A DNA stretch of 64,000 nt from Limnephilus marmoratus (GCA_917880885.1 OU862927.1:41815571-41879570); one strand, 5' to 3'; positions 46,228 to 57,539 are shown, counted from the first letter of the stretch. The notes: generated by a model from the letters alone, not told the origin. Made by a program: numbers and translations.

Positions 46228-46410
46228 CAACAATTTTGGAGGCGGGTTTGGGTACCGCAGTCCAAGGAACCATTTATTGGATAACTGACACCTCTGCCAT
46301 AGGTTACCCCAAGTGGATAGCAGGAGTGCCCGGGTTCGTAGGGTGAGGTTTGTCCGGGTCTTGGTGGCAGATACGTCTGCACACCTGCTGCATGGCGGAC
46401 CGGATCAAGA
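46228..46410 (+). mobile_element. NA element fragment in the presumed first intron of gene A
   Basis: GAGGCGGGTTTGGGTACCGC, AACCATTTATTGGATAACTG, CACCTCTGCCATAGGTTACC and GTGCCCGGGTTCGTAGGGTG are the 5' half of NA. The 3' half is missing. Confidence 0.6.
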
Positions 46411-46484
46411 GAGCCAGATAATGACCGTGATGGTTTCTATATACAATGGTGAGTTCTGGCATCATGGAGTTATGCATTGCTAAC

Positions 46485-46745
46485 CGTTCATACGATTGGA
46501 ATTAAACTTTGGGGATTTGATGTGCTCATTCCCGCGATATGAATATGGTGGGGAACGCGGGAGAGAGGGGGATTCGCGGAACGGGGGAAGCGGGAGAGGG
46601 AATCAAGCAGGTCATGATGCGCCTAGCCACGTCGTGAAATGCCTGATGGCAGATAGTGAAGCGCCTCAGGCGCATCATAATCTGCCTGATTTTACGATTG
46701 GCCTGCGACATATATATTTCCATCACAGGTCGCCATGGTTACAAC
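46485..46745 (+). mobile_element. Helitron-like purine-rich fragment with hairpin
   Basis: A GGGGAACGCGGGAGAGAGGG block resembles the HelB middle. It is followed by an inverted repeat ATGATGCGCCT / AGGCGCATCAT about 50 bp apart. No Helitron end is visible. Confidence 0.4.
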
Positions 46746-46825
46746 TTTAGAACTTCCCACTTGTATCACGTGGTTTACACCATCCCGTTCATCAGTAAAA
46801 AAAAAATTTAATAAATAATACTCAC

Positions 46826-46859
46826 ATTGTAAACGCACTTAGAAAAAATATAAAACTGA
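46826..46859 (-). promoter_or_regulatory. Candidate 5' non-coding exon of CRAL-TRIO gene A with split start codon
   Basis: On the - strand, the sequence TTTACAAT runs directly into a consensus donor GTGAGT at 46825-46820. Joining its final AT to the first G of the exon at 46104 creates ATG in frame with gene A. About 30 nt upstream is TCAGT (around 46857), which matches the arthropod Inr transcription-start motif. The resulting 721 bp intron contains a non-autonomous LINE fragment and a G-rich Helitron-like piece. No TATA box is visible at the expected distance. This is an inference from splice-site and frame logic only. Confidence 0.45.
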
Positions 46860-47126
46860 TAAGTGGGTAATAAACGAAATTGCATGAATTTTTAGTAAAA
46901 ACTAACTCAATGTTTCCACTTACAAAAATTTCTGAACACTGACTGGTACCTACAAAGACATCATAGAAATTTTAACAAAAGTGCTTTGTACTTTGACACA
47001 ATAAAACAATTATTTTGAGGGTTCTCAAACTTTGTAGAATGCTCTTATTTGTTGCTATTATTATTCTTATTTGATCGTCCGCGTGCCAATCCTTAGCTTT
47101 CAAAGATAACAAATATATTGTGCTAT

Positions 47127-47455
47127 TAACTGAAGTCCCCGGCGATGCCCGGGATTTACACAGAGTTTTCGAAATCAAATGTAGACATTGACCTTCCTCT
47201 TCAAAATTTCATCAACCTCGGCATAAACTGTAGATTTTCATACAAACCAAATCCACACCGCAGGCTTGCCAGTCCGCTCGTCTACCACATACAGCCATTC
47301 TCCTTTATATTATTATACATTTCAGCCAATTATATACCTAAACCTTCCTAATGAATCAAGCTATCTATTGGTGAAAATCCGTTCAGTATTTTTAGAGTTT
47401 ATCGCGAACATGCAGACAGATGCGGCAGAGGACTTTAATTTAAGATATGTAGAGA
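47127..47455 (-). mobile_element. Non-autonomous Helitron HelA copy 4
   Basis: On the - strand it starts TCTCTACATATCTTAAATTA and ends CCCGGGCATCGCCGGGGAC with the CTAG end mutated. The interior matches HelA copy 1 (GAACGGATTTTCACCAATAG, GTATATAATTGGC). Confidence 0.7.
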
Positions 47456-47654
47456 TTCGGAATACCATTCATTTGCATAGAACCTGATCAATTATTGTAC
47501 TTCACAATAAAATAGGTCCTAAGTACCGAACAATTATTTTTTATATGAGTATGAGAAAGTATTGTGTATGCTTATGCCAATAACCTTTTTTTGTATTTAT
47601 TTTATTTTATTTTTTATTTTATTTTTTTTAAATTATTATTTTTTTTATTTTTTG

Positions 47655-48060
47655 TAGTGATACCTCACAAAAGTCTAAGCTGCTCCCGTCTGGAGCCTGT
47701 GAGACTATGGCATCCCCAATTGGGGCATGTTGTGAGGCTGAAGGTAGTGGGGAGGAGAAGGAGATAGGTAAGAGTAAGGTGGGGAAGTACCTGGCTATTG
47801 AGATCTAGTCACCAAACACGGCTAATGCCATTTCAAGTAACGTTTCAATATTGAGTGGTGGTCTTACACCAGGGCGATACTGAGAGTATCTTCTACTCTG
47901 AAACGTGCCGCAAATATACTATATATATTATTTTTTTAATGAATAAATTGTGAAATAACACAAATTAATCAAATAAAATTTATTTGACACGCCGGGATTC
48001 GATCCCGCGACCTTCGGAATGCTAGTCAAGAGCCTTACCGCTGGACTACGCCGGCCGTCA
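47655..48060 (-). mobile_element. SINE S1, near full length
   Basis: The head at the right end reads GGCGTAGTCCAGCGGTAAGG (A box) and GGTCGCGGGATCGAATCCC (B box) on the - strand. The body includes CGTTTCAATATTGAGTGG in complement and the CCCCAATTGGGGCATG motif. The left side is T-rich, consistent with an A tail. Confidence 0.75.
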
Positions 48061-48339
48061 CCTAAATCACTTAGCAGATAATAAAATTAATTCTGCGTAA
48101 TAAACATAGTTTTTTCTTTAAACACTCGCTCTCACTCCAGAAGACAGATGATATGTTGAGTGACAATAGGCAGACGTGTGAAAGGCCCAACTTTTTCCTG
48201 ACCTCACTGAGATACAGCCTGGGTTATCACTGCCTCTTAAAACGTGGTCCCCATAAATATACCAAACCACCCACGTGGTCCCCCATTTGACATGTTGCTC
48301 CCACAGCCGTTGTGCATATGATGTATAGGCAGATAACAT

Positions 48340-48625
48340 GTACTATGGTGTCAACATTCTGGTGTTCAAGCCCTATTTTTTCTTCTTCTTCTCGTACCTT
48401 GTCCGTCCAACGGACGTTGGCTATGCGGACTTTGTTGCGGAACAGCTCTACAGTGGACTGGACAAACCACTGTTTCAATTTTTTCAAGCATGATGTTCTC
48501 CTTCTTCCAGGGCCCCGTCTCCCGGCAATCTTTCCCTGCATTATAAAATGCAAGATCTCGTACTTCTCTGGATGTCTCATCATATGTCCTAGCTATAGCT
48601 ATTTTATTACAGGTCTTCAAATAAA
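48340..48625 (-). mobile_element. RTE-type LINE C-terminus with (GAA)n tail
   Basis: The - strand frame gives EKYEILHFIMQGKIAGRRGP, GRRRTSCLKKLKQWF, then STVELFRNKVRIANVRWTDK, ending in a GAAGAAGAA microsatellite. It matches the C-terminus seen at 60200-60330. Confidence 0.7.
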
Positions 48626-48869
48626 TTAAAAATGTTTTGGAATCATCTGTCATCGAGATATTTTATTGAAAGAGCGTGCTATTTACATTTATTATTAAAT
48701 GTCTAGTGGATATTTATGTTGAATAATCAGGTGACATTTTCCTCTTTTCTCCTTTTCTGTACCAAACACGACAGTGATATGCTGTTTTCATCAATAAATA
48801 GAAGGACAGAATAACATATTGATGATTGGATGTTTTTTTAAATAGTTAATATTTTAACCAGAAAATTTT

Positions 48870-49530
48870 TGAGGGAAATAACAAGACAAAACCGGAATTA
48901 TGTCATTTTTAAATAAATATTTAGTCGAATTGACTCTTTTCCACAAAAAAGTATAAATTGATTTCGAAAGATTGTTTTTTTTTTCTGGAAAGTTATGTTT
49001 TAAATTATGAGAAAATATGTTTATTTTTAACATAAAAAGGTTATTCCGTAGGTCGTTGGCAGATTTGTTAAATTTTCAAACAAAATTTTGTATTTTACAA
49101 CATGCGTTTCAAATCATGATATAATCATGCAGTAAAATAAATCAATAAATTATCTGGGAAAGCCATGTTTAAGAATTTTAATTTTAGTTATGTGACGAAA
49201 ATACTTGAGCTTGTCCATTTATTTACGGACTTTTTTTACATTCTTATTTTGCTTAGACATTATTGAATAATTATAAATACTTATGATAAAAAAATAATTA
49301 CAAAAATCACATTATTTTAATAGTTCATTAGGCCTTTCATCATTTTTGAATGTCGCTATAAATTAATTCAAGTTTTCAGTGAAATAAAATCGTTATTGAG
49401 TTATTTAAAAAAGCTGGTACGGAGAATAATTAATCTTTCTCATTGAAACCGCCCTGTACGATCGTTAGATCATCTTTCGACGAAATTTTGAATTCTCGGC
49501 CGCTGGCTGGTTAATGGCCCTTAAAAAAAC
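48870..49530 (-). mobile_element. HelA interior without ends
   Basis: It is collinear with 15700-16480 (shared GACTCTTTTCCACAAAAAA, TCATGCAGTAAAATAAATCA, AAAAAGCTGGTACGGAGAAT, CTTTCGACGAAAT). No Helitron termini flank it. This suggests that the interior of HelA copy 3 is itself an independent repeat. Confidence 0.6.
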
Positions 49531-49974
49531 TTTTGTAACTTTTATCAATTCTTTATAAAAGTATCTTGACCTGTGAAAGATTGTACGATATATGTTTGGC
49601 TTAAATTCGAACATTTTTGTAATATACTCACTTACTAGGATCCTTCAAAAAAGTAAACCTTTTTTTAGAATTTTATATGGGGAAATCTAAAATGAAATAT
49701 GAAAGGGTATTTTTCCAAATGTCTAAAATATTACACAGTTTTTATTCACATTTTTAATGAGGTTTTTGGGGTATCTACCAGTTGTGAAAATATAGGTGTT
49801 TGACCAAAAAGTTAACAAGTTGTTATTGAAATGGGCTATTTATTTTAAGCAATTTATCACAGAATGTGGTTTTAAAACAAGATTAAAATCAATGAAATTA
49901 TTATGTGTTAAGCGTGCGCTTGTAAGCGCCATTTTAAGTCACGATTGTAAATTCAGTCTCAGAACAAAAATTAC

Positions 49975-50345
49975 TTAAGGGTCCGCTACTCGAATTTCTA
50001 CCGATTTCTTGCAAATCCCCTTTAAATATTTGAAGTTTTTAAGCTCTTAAAAAATATATGTTATTTTCGAATATAATATCTATACATTCCCCACGCCGAA
50101 ACGCAAATTATATGAAATTCCCTCGATAGAAAGAAATCAAGTCTGTTTCGGTTTTTTTTAAAGTTATATGTATGAAAAAATTCGTAATGTTTATTTAAAT
50201 TGTACTTGACACAGCTCCCACGAGATTTTTGCTCTATTTTAAACGAGTTTAATTTTCGTATCGATTTTGTCGCTTTAAATGTTAGCGCTCTCCTCTAACA
50301 TTCGTAATTTCTTATCTCTCTATCTTCTTCTTTTCGAGCCCGGTT
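49975..50345 (-). repeat. Interspersed repeat, unclassified (copy 2)
   Basis: Inverted relative to the copy at 75-440, with CCACGCCGAAACGCAAATTA, GAAATTCCCTCGATAGAAAG, GTTAGCGCTCTCCTCTAACA and CTATCTTCTTCTTTTCGAGC. Confidence 0.6.
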
Positions 50346-50447
50346 GCGGAGCCTTAAGTATCACTCAAATACTCTAATTGAGATACCAACACGTTTAAAG
50401 ACGCTTCTTATTGTTTAAAATACTGCAAGGGTCGTGTGAGGGCTGTG

Positions 50448-50850
50448 TTTTTTTTTACATGAATACCGCACAAGAGTCGCAACTGCTCCCGTCAGCCAGT
50501 GGGACTATGGCATCCCTAATTGGGGCATGTTGTGAGGCTGAAGGTAATGGGGAAGGGAAGGAGATGGGGAAGAGGGAGGTGGGGAAGTGCCTGGCTATTC
50601 ATATCTGGTCACCAAACACGGCTAACGCTATTTCAAGTAAGGTTTCAATTCTGAATGGTTGTCTTACACCAGGGCGATACTGAGAGTATCTTCCACTCTG
50701 GAACGTGCCGCAAATATACCATATATTATTTTAAATGAATAAATTGTGAAATAACACAAATTAATCAAATAAATTTTATTTGCCACGCCGGGATTCGATC
50801 CCGCGCCCTTCGGAGTGCTAGTCAAGAGCCTTACCGCTGGACTTGTTTAA
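50448..50850 (-). mobile_element. SINE S1, near full length
   Basis: From a T run and ATGAATACCGCACAAGAGTC through CCCTAATTGGGGCATG and AAGGTTTCAATTCTGAATGG to the tRNA-like head (GGGATTCGATCCCGC, TACCGCTGGAC). It lies between genes A and B. Confidence 0.75.
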
Positions 50851-51417
50851 CCTATCGGTGGCTTTTTTAATTCAGCATGCAGTGACATGTTTATTCTGAA
50901 GCGTTGCAATCATTACCCTTAACGACGCGTATTTTTGAAACTTTGATTAATGGTAGCCACCCCTAGGATTTATTTAAATGAAAAGTTTTTAAAAAATGTG
51001 TATGTTTTTTTGGATATTGATATCATTTACAGGGATTCCTAAATAAAAAAGACGTACTTTTACTTTTTGAAGCAGCCTAATACTAACAGGCCAGGGTTTT
51101 TATAAATAAATATTAATGTTTCTATGTTCGAAACTCATGTAGGTATAATTTTTAATAGCAAACACAGATTTATATTTTTATTATAATTTCACTTTTAACG
51201 TGTTAATACCAAAGAAAAAAATCAACAAATAATAAAAGTTTTACCTACAGTATTTTAATACATTTCCTTGATGAATCAAACATTTTGTAAACCAAAACAA
51301 TGAAAAACATTTTTAAAATAAAATATTTTTTATGTGGTTTTATAGCATGAAGAATAAAATTTCGGAAAAATCTTTGATGGACGAGTATTATTATTACTAA
51401 GCCTTGACAATAAAATT

Positions 51418-51575
51418 TCAGTCTATATCCAACTTCCTAAAGGTGCCCATCATGCCTAAAAGATCGTCCACCGACTCCGACTCCTTACTTCTCTTGGCCT
51501 CATTAGTTTTCTGGTTTTCATAGTCTAGATACCAATTCCTCCACTCTTCAGATCTGACAGCTTTTCGCATATCAT
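51418..51575 (-). CDS. CRAL-TRIO gene B, exon 5 (C-terminus)
   Basis: The terminal exon starts after tgtttccag. Its AT joins the G of exon 4 to make Asp. It encodes DMRKAVRSEEWRNWYLDYEN and ends DDLLGMMGTFRKLDID followed by TGA at 51420-51418. The end is the family's characteristic GSFRKLxID-like tail and is nearly identical to gene A. Between this stop and gene A's candidate first exon (46859) are about 4.6 kb of SINE, RTE and Helitron debris. No obvious AATAAA was found within the first 200 nt downstream. Confidence 0.9.
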
Positions 51576-52081
51576 CTGGAAACACAAAACAAACATTTTT
51601 TAATTTTTAAATTTGAAGTTTTTCTTTTATGTATTCAATAATATTATTATTATTCAATTTACTAAAAAAACAGTTTAAAGGAGACCCGTGAGTCATGCAA
51701 TTATTATAATTACGAAACACATCACTTAAACAAACTTAAAAATTACAATGTGGATACATTAAAGGGTAATTAAATGAATTATTTCCGATGTTTTACTCTG
51801 AAATTAATAAGGATATGGGTAATAAAAATAAAATCAATTAGATTTTAATTAAATCGCCTAAATGAAAATAATATAAAGATATCGCCTGAGAATGGCTTCA
51901 CCTCAATTTGATAATGTCTTCAGAAGGCAAAACAACTTTCTCGCATAATAATAACTGCACAACACAACTTTCTTTTTAAATATACTGATTTTTATAAATT
52001 GAAAAATAATATTTTTAATAAATTTTCATTAAAAATTACAAAGCACATAAATAACAACTAACACTTGTCATGATAAGCATA

Positions 52082-52456
52082 CAGGGTGTTAAGGGACGTA
52101 CTTGACTTACATACTTTAACCAGTGATTCCTAACATTATTTGGAGTAAAAAATGTAAATGAAATTTTGGTCTCCGGTGACATTTTTGATGTTTTTTTTTT
52201 TTTCTACAAAATCATAAAAAAATGGTAGTTATTGAACAGTTGGAGGCGGGGTAAGGGGTTAGTCGGACATCCGGCTGAGTGACTAGTGACGACATGCGGA
52301 AGAAATTTTTTTTTTGTTTGATTTTGAAGAAAAAAATTTTCAAAAAAAAATAGTCGTCAAAAAAAGTCACCGGAGACAAAAATTTCATACACAGTTTTAC
52401 TCCAAATAATGTCAGGAATCACTGGTAATCAAGTACGTCCCTTAACACCCTGTATA
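52082..52456. mobile_element. MITE M1, complete, with TA target duplication
   Basis: ACAGGGTGTTAAGGGACGTA and its complement at the right end form about 100 bp inverted arms, flanked by TA on both sides. The arms include AGTGATTCCTAACATTATTT and GTCTCCGGTGAC. TA duplication and ACAGGGTG ends suggest mobilisation by a mariner-like transposase. It lies in intron 4 of gene B. Confidence 0.75.
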
Positions 52457-52459
52457 ACT

Positions 52460-54030
52460 AAGGATTCAAAAGCTTTTTATACTACGGTAGATACAACGTT
52501 ATAAGATTTAAATCTCAAATAAAAAGGCGGACAGAAAACATGGCCACTTCTCAGCGTTCCATTTACCCAATGAAGACAATATTAGTGATTCCAATCCAAA
52601 ATTAAAGAAAAGAAAAATCGGAAAACGATATGATCGCATCTAGGAATTAAACCCGATTGTTCTACCACTGAGCTAAAGGAACCCTATCCACTTCAGTCAT
52701 ATTAACTGTACAATACTCTGACTAAGAAAAACCAGCATTATCTTCATTTTCTTAACGTATATTTTTATTGGCTACTATATTTACGTATGATATCAAGATT
52801 ATTCTCGAGCAAAATAATGATAGTAAGTACAATCTACCAAATACAATCTACGCAAAATAAAAAAACTCAGAGTAATGCCTTAAAAGAATATTTTTTAAGT
52901 ATGTTTAATTATGAACCTTTGTAATTTTCTTGTCATGTTCAATTGTCTTGTTTCCTTTCTCTACTTTTCTTTTCCATTTAGTTGTAATCATCCATATCTG
53001 TATAACCTTGTTCCTTTTTTCTTTATTTGTTTTCTATTGTTGTTCGTTCTACTCAACGTCTTTTATTTTTTCGTCTATATTGTATGTGAAACTTATATTT
53101 TTAATATCTAAATTCATTTCTAAAATTTTAACTATTTTCTCCCACTCATGATTTGTATGTTCCCCCTCTTATAAAATGAGTTCTTTAACTCATCGGGATT
53201 GCTCTAGCAATAAATTCATCCATTTTTATTTAATGTGCGACATCTATTGACTTTTCTGCAAGTTGCATCTAGGAATCGAACTCAGAACTTCAGCCTTAAA
53301 ACATATCCAAACAAGATAATAATTACTGTTGTGTATGGCTTTTCCACAGACAGACATTTATATCGAACGTGTCATAGGAATACGTGTGCATTGAACGAGT
53401 GCGCGAAAGCATATGACAACCCTGGAAATTCAAGATTGGAATTTACGCTGTCACAGAGTACCGTGCCGCGAGCACGACAATCTGAGTGCTGCTATTGGCT
53501 AGCGGGACAATGTGCATGTGGTGCCCCTTCCAAATGATTTGTCTACAACGCAATTATGTCCTTTAACTAACTAATCAATTGAAAACATTAATGAAATTGA
53601 TAATGAATACGTGCGGCAGCCTTATTGGACTGGAAAACACATCTAAATAACCACCTAATACTTCCACAAGGGAGTCTAGACAGCAATGATCAACGCCAAG
53701 GAATTGGCTGTCTATTTACGTCACCCCCACCATGCGACCAGCCGAGCCACTATTGGTCAATTCTGAACAAAGGAAAAATCTGAATCGTTAATATTTACGA
53801 CAGCGAATTCATGTTCCGAAAAATGTGGAGCTCAATTTCGAGAAATTGGGAATAATTTGGATCAAGAAATAAACATCATCACCTAAAAATGAGTATATGC
53901 TACAAAAACAACCCAAAAACTGACGTCTATCAGTGATTGTTGCACTTTAAGAAAAATATTAACTGTTTAAAATTGTACCTTATATCACATATGTATACTT
54001 GTACCTTTTCTTGTAAACACAATAAAAATG
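52460..54030. other. Intron 4 of gene B, sparse features
   Basis: A - oriented S3 tRNA-like head lies at about 52600-52700 (complement CTTTAGCTCAGTGGTAGAAC). A fragment of the same family lies near 53265. The rest is AT-rich with no recognised element. Confidence 0.4.
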
Positions 54031-54650
54031 ATGTGAGGCTTTGGTATCCTAAGTTGGTAAGATCATGGCAAAAACTATCACACATAATTTTGACACAGCT
54101 GACTTCCAATCGTAGCGACCAGGGAAATTACCTAAAACAAGTACCTTAGAAAAATTAAGGAGGTTCTGTCCCCCAAAAGTCCGACCTGAGTTTGCCCTAT
54201 AAAAATAGAAGTCAAACCGGTAGGAAGTCAGTTCAAAACTATCAGCCAAGAAGAAAGATACCAACTCAAGATACCAACAGTCTCCAAGTTCAAACCTCTT
54301 TTCAAGTGTTTTAATCAGTCTTAGATTCAGTTTACCTATCCCAGTATCCCAGTAACCTAAAAACCCCAGTCTCCCACAGTCTCCAAAGTGAAAAATATTT
54401 ATTTTAATCCAGTACTCAAATCAGTTTTGCCATTATACCTAGAAGCATTTTTTGTCAAAGTAATAAATTCATTTAAAAGACCAGTGGCGTTCCAAAATCC
54501 ACTGGCGTACGAAACTCCATTGGCGTGTCATTGTGGCCAGCTCCCTATTATATTTAGTTTATGTACAAACGTCTAGTACAACATTAATTATTGTATTGGG
54601 GCTCTTCAAGAATAAATAAGTCCTTTTTACATTCAGGTTAATTATTGTAT
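54030..54650 (+). other. Possible solo LTR or promoter-like block
   Basis: CTATAAAAATAGAAGTCAAA looks like a TATA box. It is followed about 30 bp later by GTCAGTTC, a possible initiator, then repeated CCAGTATCCCAGTAACC-type phrases and AATAAATAAG at about 54612. This order (TATA, start, polyA signal within 450 bp) is what an LTR shows. No second LTR or coding region was found, and the borders are uncertain. Confidence 0.3.
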
Positions 54651-54874
54651 TTACATGTACGTGTTTACAATATAATATGCTACTGTGTCACACGACCGGC
54701 CCTAACTGACTACGAATTGGATCTGAGCTGGCTGGCGGGCGTTGACCGTCACCAGAGGCAGAGGCAACAATTTGTGAGGCGGGTATGGGTACCGCCTGTC
54801 AATGAAAATTTTGTCTTCTAAAAACACTATAATTATTGATATGGGTATTGCTATTTCTAGTAAGATTTTATTAC

Positions 54875-55091
54875 CTGCAAGATCATCACTTGTTCTTGGG
54901 TAATCCCCTCCCAAGTCCTTGGGAATGACATCCTTAGGCAGGGCGTTGCAGAGATCGTCCATGGATTTGTGAATAAAGACCCGATCTGCCACTTTCTTCT
55001 TCATGCAGGCTTTCATTATGGTGACCAGGAACTCAGCGTAAGGGGGGAGGTTTAAGATATGCATCCCTTTTATATTGGAGCCGAAACATTT
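54875..55091 (-). CDS. CRAL-TRIO gene B, exon 4 (second half of CRAL-TRIO domain)
   Basis: This 217 nt exon starts after gttgcag and ends at GTAATA (phase 1). It encodes KCFGSNIKGMHILNLPPYAE, a helix with KACMKKKVADRVFIHKSMDD, and then VIPKDLGGDYP. KGMHILNLPP and IPKDLGGDYP are the CRAL-TRIO strand and closing-loop signatures. Length and phases equal gene A exon 4. The donor GTAATA is weaker than that of gene A. Confidence 0.92.
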
Positions 55092-55319
55092 CTGCAACAA
55101 AAAAAGATTCTTTAAACTTTTAATCTCTAAATTTTAGTTTTAGTCAATATAAGAGTACCTGATCGGCACACTAAGAATAAGGACCTATTTTAATATCACC
55201 TAACTCCCAGACAAATAAGTAGCAAACTCGCCAATTCCTCGTCTGCAATTGCAAGTAGAATATACACGAAAATCCAATTGATGTCGAGATTTTTAATACA
55301 ACGAATTCAACGCTGTGTT

Positions 55320-55752
55320 TTTACTATTTGCTCCACACAGGAGGCCCTGAGGAAAATAATTTCCCTCAGGGTCTGTGTCATCTTGGGTGATGTGTGGAGG
55401 GATTTTTTAAGGAAGGGAAGAAGAGAAAGCTCTAGGAAATAAAAAAGGTATGAGGGGTGGGTAGGAATCTGGGGGTCAGTGCGTCCAGGAGTGACGGACA
55501 TATGAATCCATCCCTTCAACTGCGGTGCAAGGCTATGGGTCAAGGGATTCTGGCTGGAGAGGTCAAAAGACCTCCTCAACCAATCTCTCTCGATCCAGAC
55601 CGTCACGCAGCAGCTGGGCAGACACATAACTCGCCAATACATTGGCAAATCTCACCCCATGAACCCGGGCACTCCCACTAAGTCACCAAACGTATCAAAC
55701 CACTTGGGGTGACCTATGGCAGAGGTGTTGGTTATCCAATAAATGGTTTCTT
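55320..55752 (-). mobile_element. NA element, near full length
   Basis: The 3' tail at the left (CTCCACACAGGAGGCCCTGA, AATTTCCCTCAGGGTC) is followed by the GC-rich middle and the 5' end ATGGCAGAGGTGTTGGTTAT. It lies in intron 3 of gene B, about 230 bp before exon 4 in gene sense. Confidence 0.7.
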
Positions 55753-56049
55753 CCTTCCAAAATGCAAAAAAATATGTTTAAAACATACATTAACAATTTT
55801 ACATGCCAAAACATCATCTGTGATATAATATTTTTAAAAATATTTTATCCGATTATAAAAAATATGCATCCAATTTGTGTTACTAACAATAATTTAAAAA
55901 TTGTAAGCATTTCATAAACCAAATACACAAATTTTATGTTTTGAACAAATGATAGGCAAATAAACTACAAGCCAGAGACCCAATTGCTTAAAACAATTAA
56001 AAAAAATCGTATCGAAAGACGCAAACACTTTGTGGTGTGACATTATATA

Positions 56050-56560
56050 TTAAATGATAAAACACACTTTGTAAAATAGCAATTTTTATTGGAATTAACA
56101 TTTAACAGCCAACCAGGTTTCGCTTAGCTCGAGCTTCATCAGGTCTAATTATATCAACTAAAGTAAAATTGATACAGACACATATATAAAATAAATTAAG
56201 AGAATTAATGAAAGAAATAGCAATAGAATAGGCGACTCCCTATTGGTGCCAGAAAGAGATACAAATAGAAAAGAGGGAGACAAAATCATAATTACAGTTT
56301 GGGTAAGTAAGGCGGGGGGGGAGGGAGAGGGAGAGGACTGTTTCAGAAGAGGTTAACGGAATAAATTAAAAATGGGACTATCAGATAAATTGATTTGGTC
56401 ATTAATAATGTTTGATTTATTATTGACGGCTTTTTTATTTCGAGGGCTTCTAGATTGTTTAAGCTAATTCCAATTCCGTTTTTATGTAATATTTTAGTCC
56501 CGGAGGTTTTATCTTGGGTTCTTTTGGGTTTAGTAGGATACGATCCTTGGTCCGCTAAAT
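56050..56560 (-). mobile_element. Penelope-like element, 3' end with endonuclease C-terminus (PLE copy 1)
   Basis: On the - strand the frame gives DKTSGTKILHKNGIGISLNN and LEALEIKK, the C-terminal end of the GIY-YIG region. A tail containing CTGATGA, GCTCGAGCTAAGC and GAAACC (about 56107-56145) follows. The tail continues AATAAAAATTGC. It closely matches the copy at 63240-64000 but is shorter and its stem I is imperfect. Confidence 0.7.
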
Positions 56561-56617
56561 GTCTGACCGCTGAGGTTCGACAGGCGCTTTATGCCACTAC
56601 ACCAAAGGAAACTTGCG
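56535..56617 (-). mobile_element. tRNA-like head next to PLE copy 1
   Basis: On the - strand, TTTGGTGTAGTGGCATAAAG (A-box-like) and GGATCGTATCC (B-box-like) precede the PLE-derived sequence without a clear gap. Confidence 0.4.
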
Positions 56618-56689
56618 TGGGACTGTGAATTTATCGTATAATATTGGAACCGAGTCTCCGTGAATTAAATAAATATTTTATTGCTATAT

Positions 56690-56803
56690 CGTTCTCTCGC
56701 AGGCTAAATACTATAGACGCATGTGTTCGTCTATTTTTAATGTCGCTATTTTCCATTTTCCACGAGTTTCGAATCACGAAGGTACTAAATAAGTGTTCAC
56801 TTC
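56690..56803. mobile_element. MITE M2, half copy abutting gene B exon 3 donor
   Basis: CTCTCGCAGGCTAAATACTA, TGTGTTCGTCTATTTTTAAT and AAATAAGTGTTCACTTCAA match the right half of M2. It ends about 13 bp from the donor of exon 3. Confidence 0.6.
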
Positions 56804-56816
56804 AAAAAATACTCAC

Positions 56817-57009
56817 TTGAAGTATGAACATGACTTTCTTCATGGTGGAGGGGCTCACTTTGACCGCTTGGGCGAAGGTCAGGCGTGCCAAGTCACACAC
56901 GTATATGTCTCCGAGTACTATGTCCAAGTGGTGTCGGATGTCTGCTATCATGAAGCAGATGCCAAACCCGGCGATGGGGTCGTAGTCGGCGTGATTTTCT
57001 TTATTGATT
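56817..57009 (-). CDS. CRAL-TRIO gene B, exon 3 (first half of CRAL-TRIO domain)
   Basis: This exon has no Met near its start, so it is easy to miss. It begins after a long pyrimidine tract and ttccag. Its A completes Arg with the AG of exon 2, and it ends CTTCAA before the donor GTGAGT (phase 0). It encodes FGICFMIADIRHHLDIVLGD, then IYVCDLARLTFAQAVKVSPS and MKKVMFILQ. This matches gene A exon 3 position by position (193 versus 190 nt). The sequence immediately on the intron side of the donor is the end of a MITE copy (56690-56803), so the functional splice site directly abuts mobile DNA. Confidence 0.9.
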
Positions 57010-57149
57010 CTGGAAAAAAAAAGGTTTCATTTGAACGGATTTGATTTACTTTGGGAAGTCACCGATTTCACTTGAAAGTCATTTGTTTTCCAGGCCCGTC
57101 TATCGGATCAATTTCGGTATTTTCCCAATCTCTCCCAAATGTCTTGAAG

Positions 57150-57240
57150 CTAGTGAGACTGTGGCATTGACAATAAAATTAGGATATGTTGTGAGGCGGA
57201 AGGCAGTGGGAAGGGGAAAGCGATGGGGAAGAATCGAATG
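57150..57240 (-). mobile_element. SINE S1 fragment
   Basis: GAAGCTAGTGAGACTGTGGC, GGATATGTTGTGAGGCGGAA and GCGATGGGGAAG correspond to the 3' third of S1. Confidence 0.5.
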
Positions 57241-57539
57241 GTTGAGAACCACCAAGTTCCAGAAAATCTGGAGAAATTTAAGGGAGCACTACTTGCAAAG
57301 CTAAACATACGATTAACACTGCAGTAATTCAGGAGTCCCTCGAGAGTGAAACATCGTAGAAGAAAAAAGGCATATTGGCAGAGGATTTAGCTTAGGTGAC
57401 TGGAAGGTGTGAAGGCAAACACTGCAACCATAGGTGTAGGAAGGTAAGGAGAAACAACAGGAAATCCGCAGGGTTGAATTAATTTCCACAAGAAACTATA
57501 GAGGTCTACGAAACGTTAGGGTTTATGTATGGATGTAGA

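Noticed and set aside
52640..52700. tRNA gene
   Set aside because: The complement has a good A box, but the B-box region is degenerate and no acceptor-stem pairing was found. Similar heads are dispersed, so it is a SINE head.
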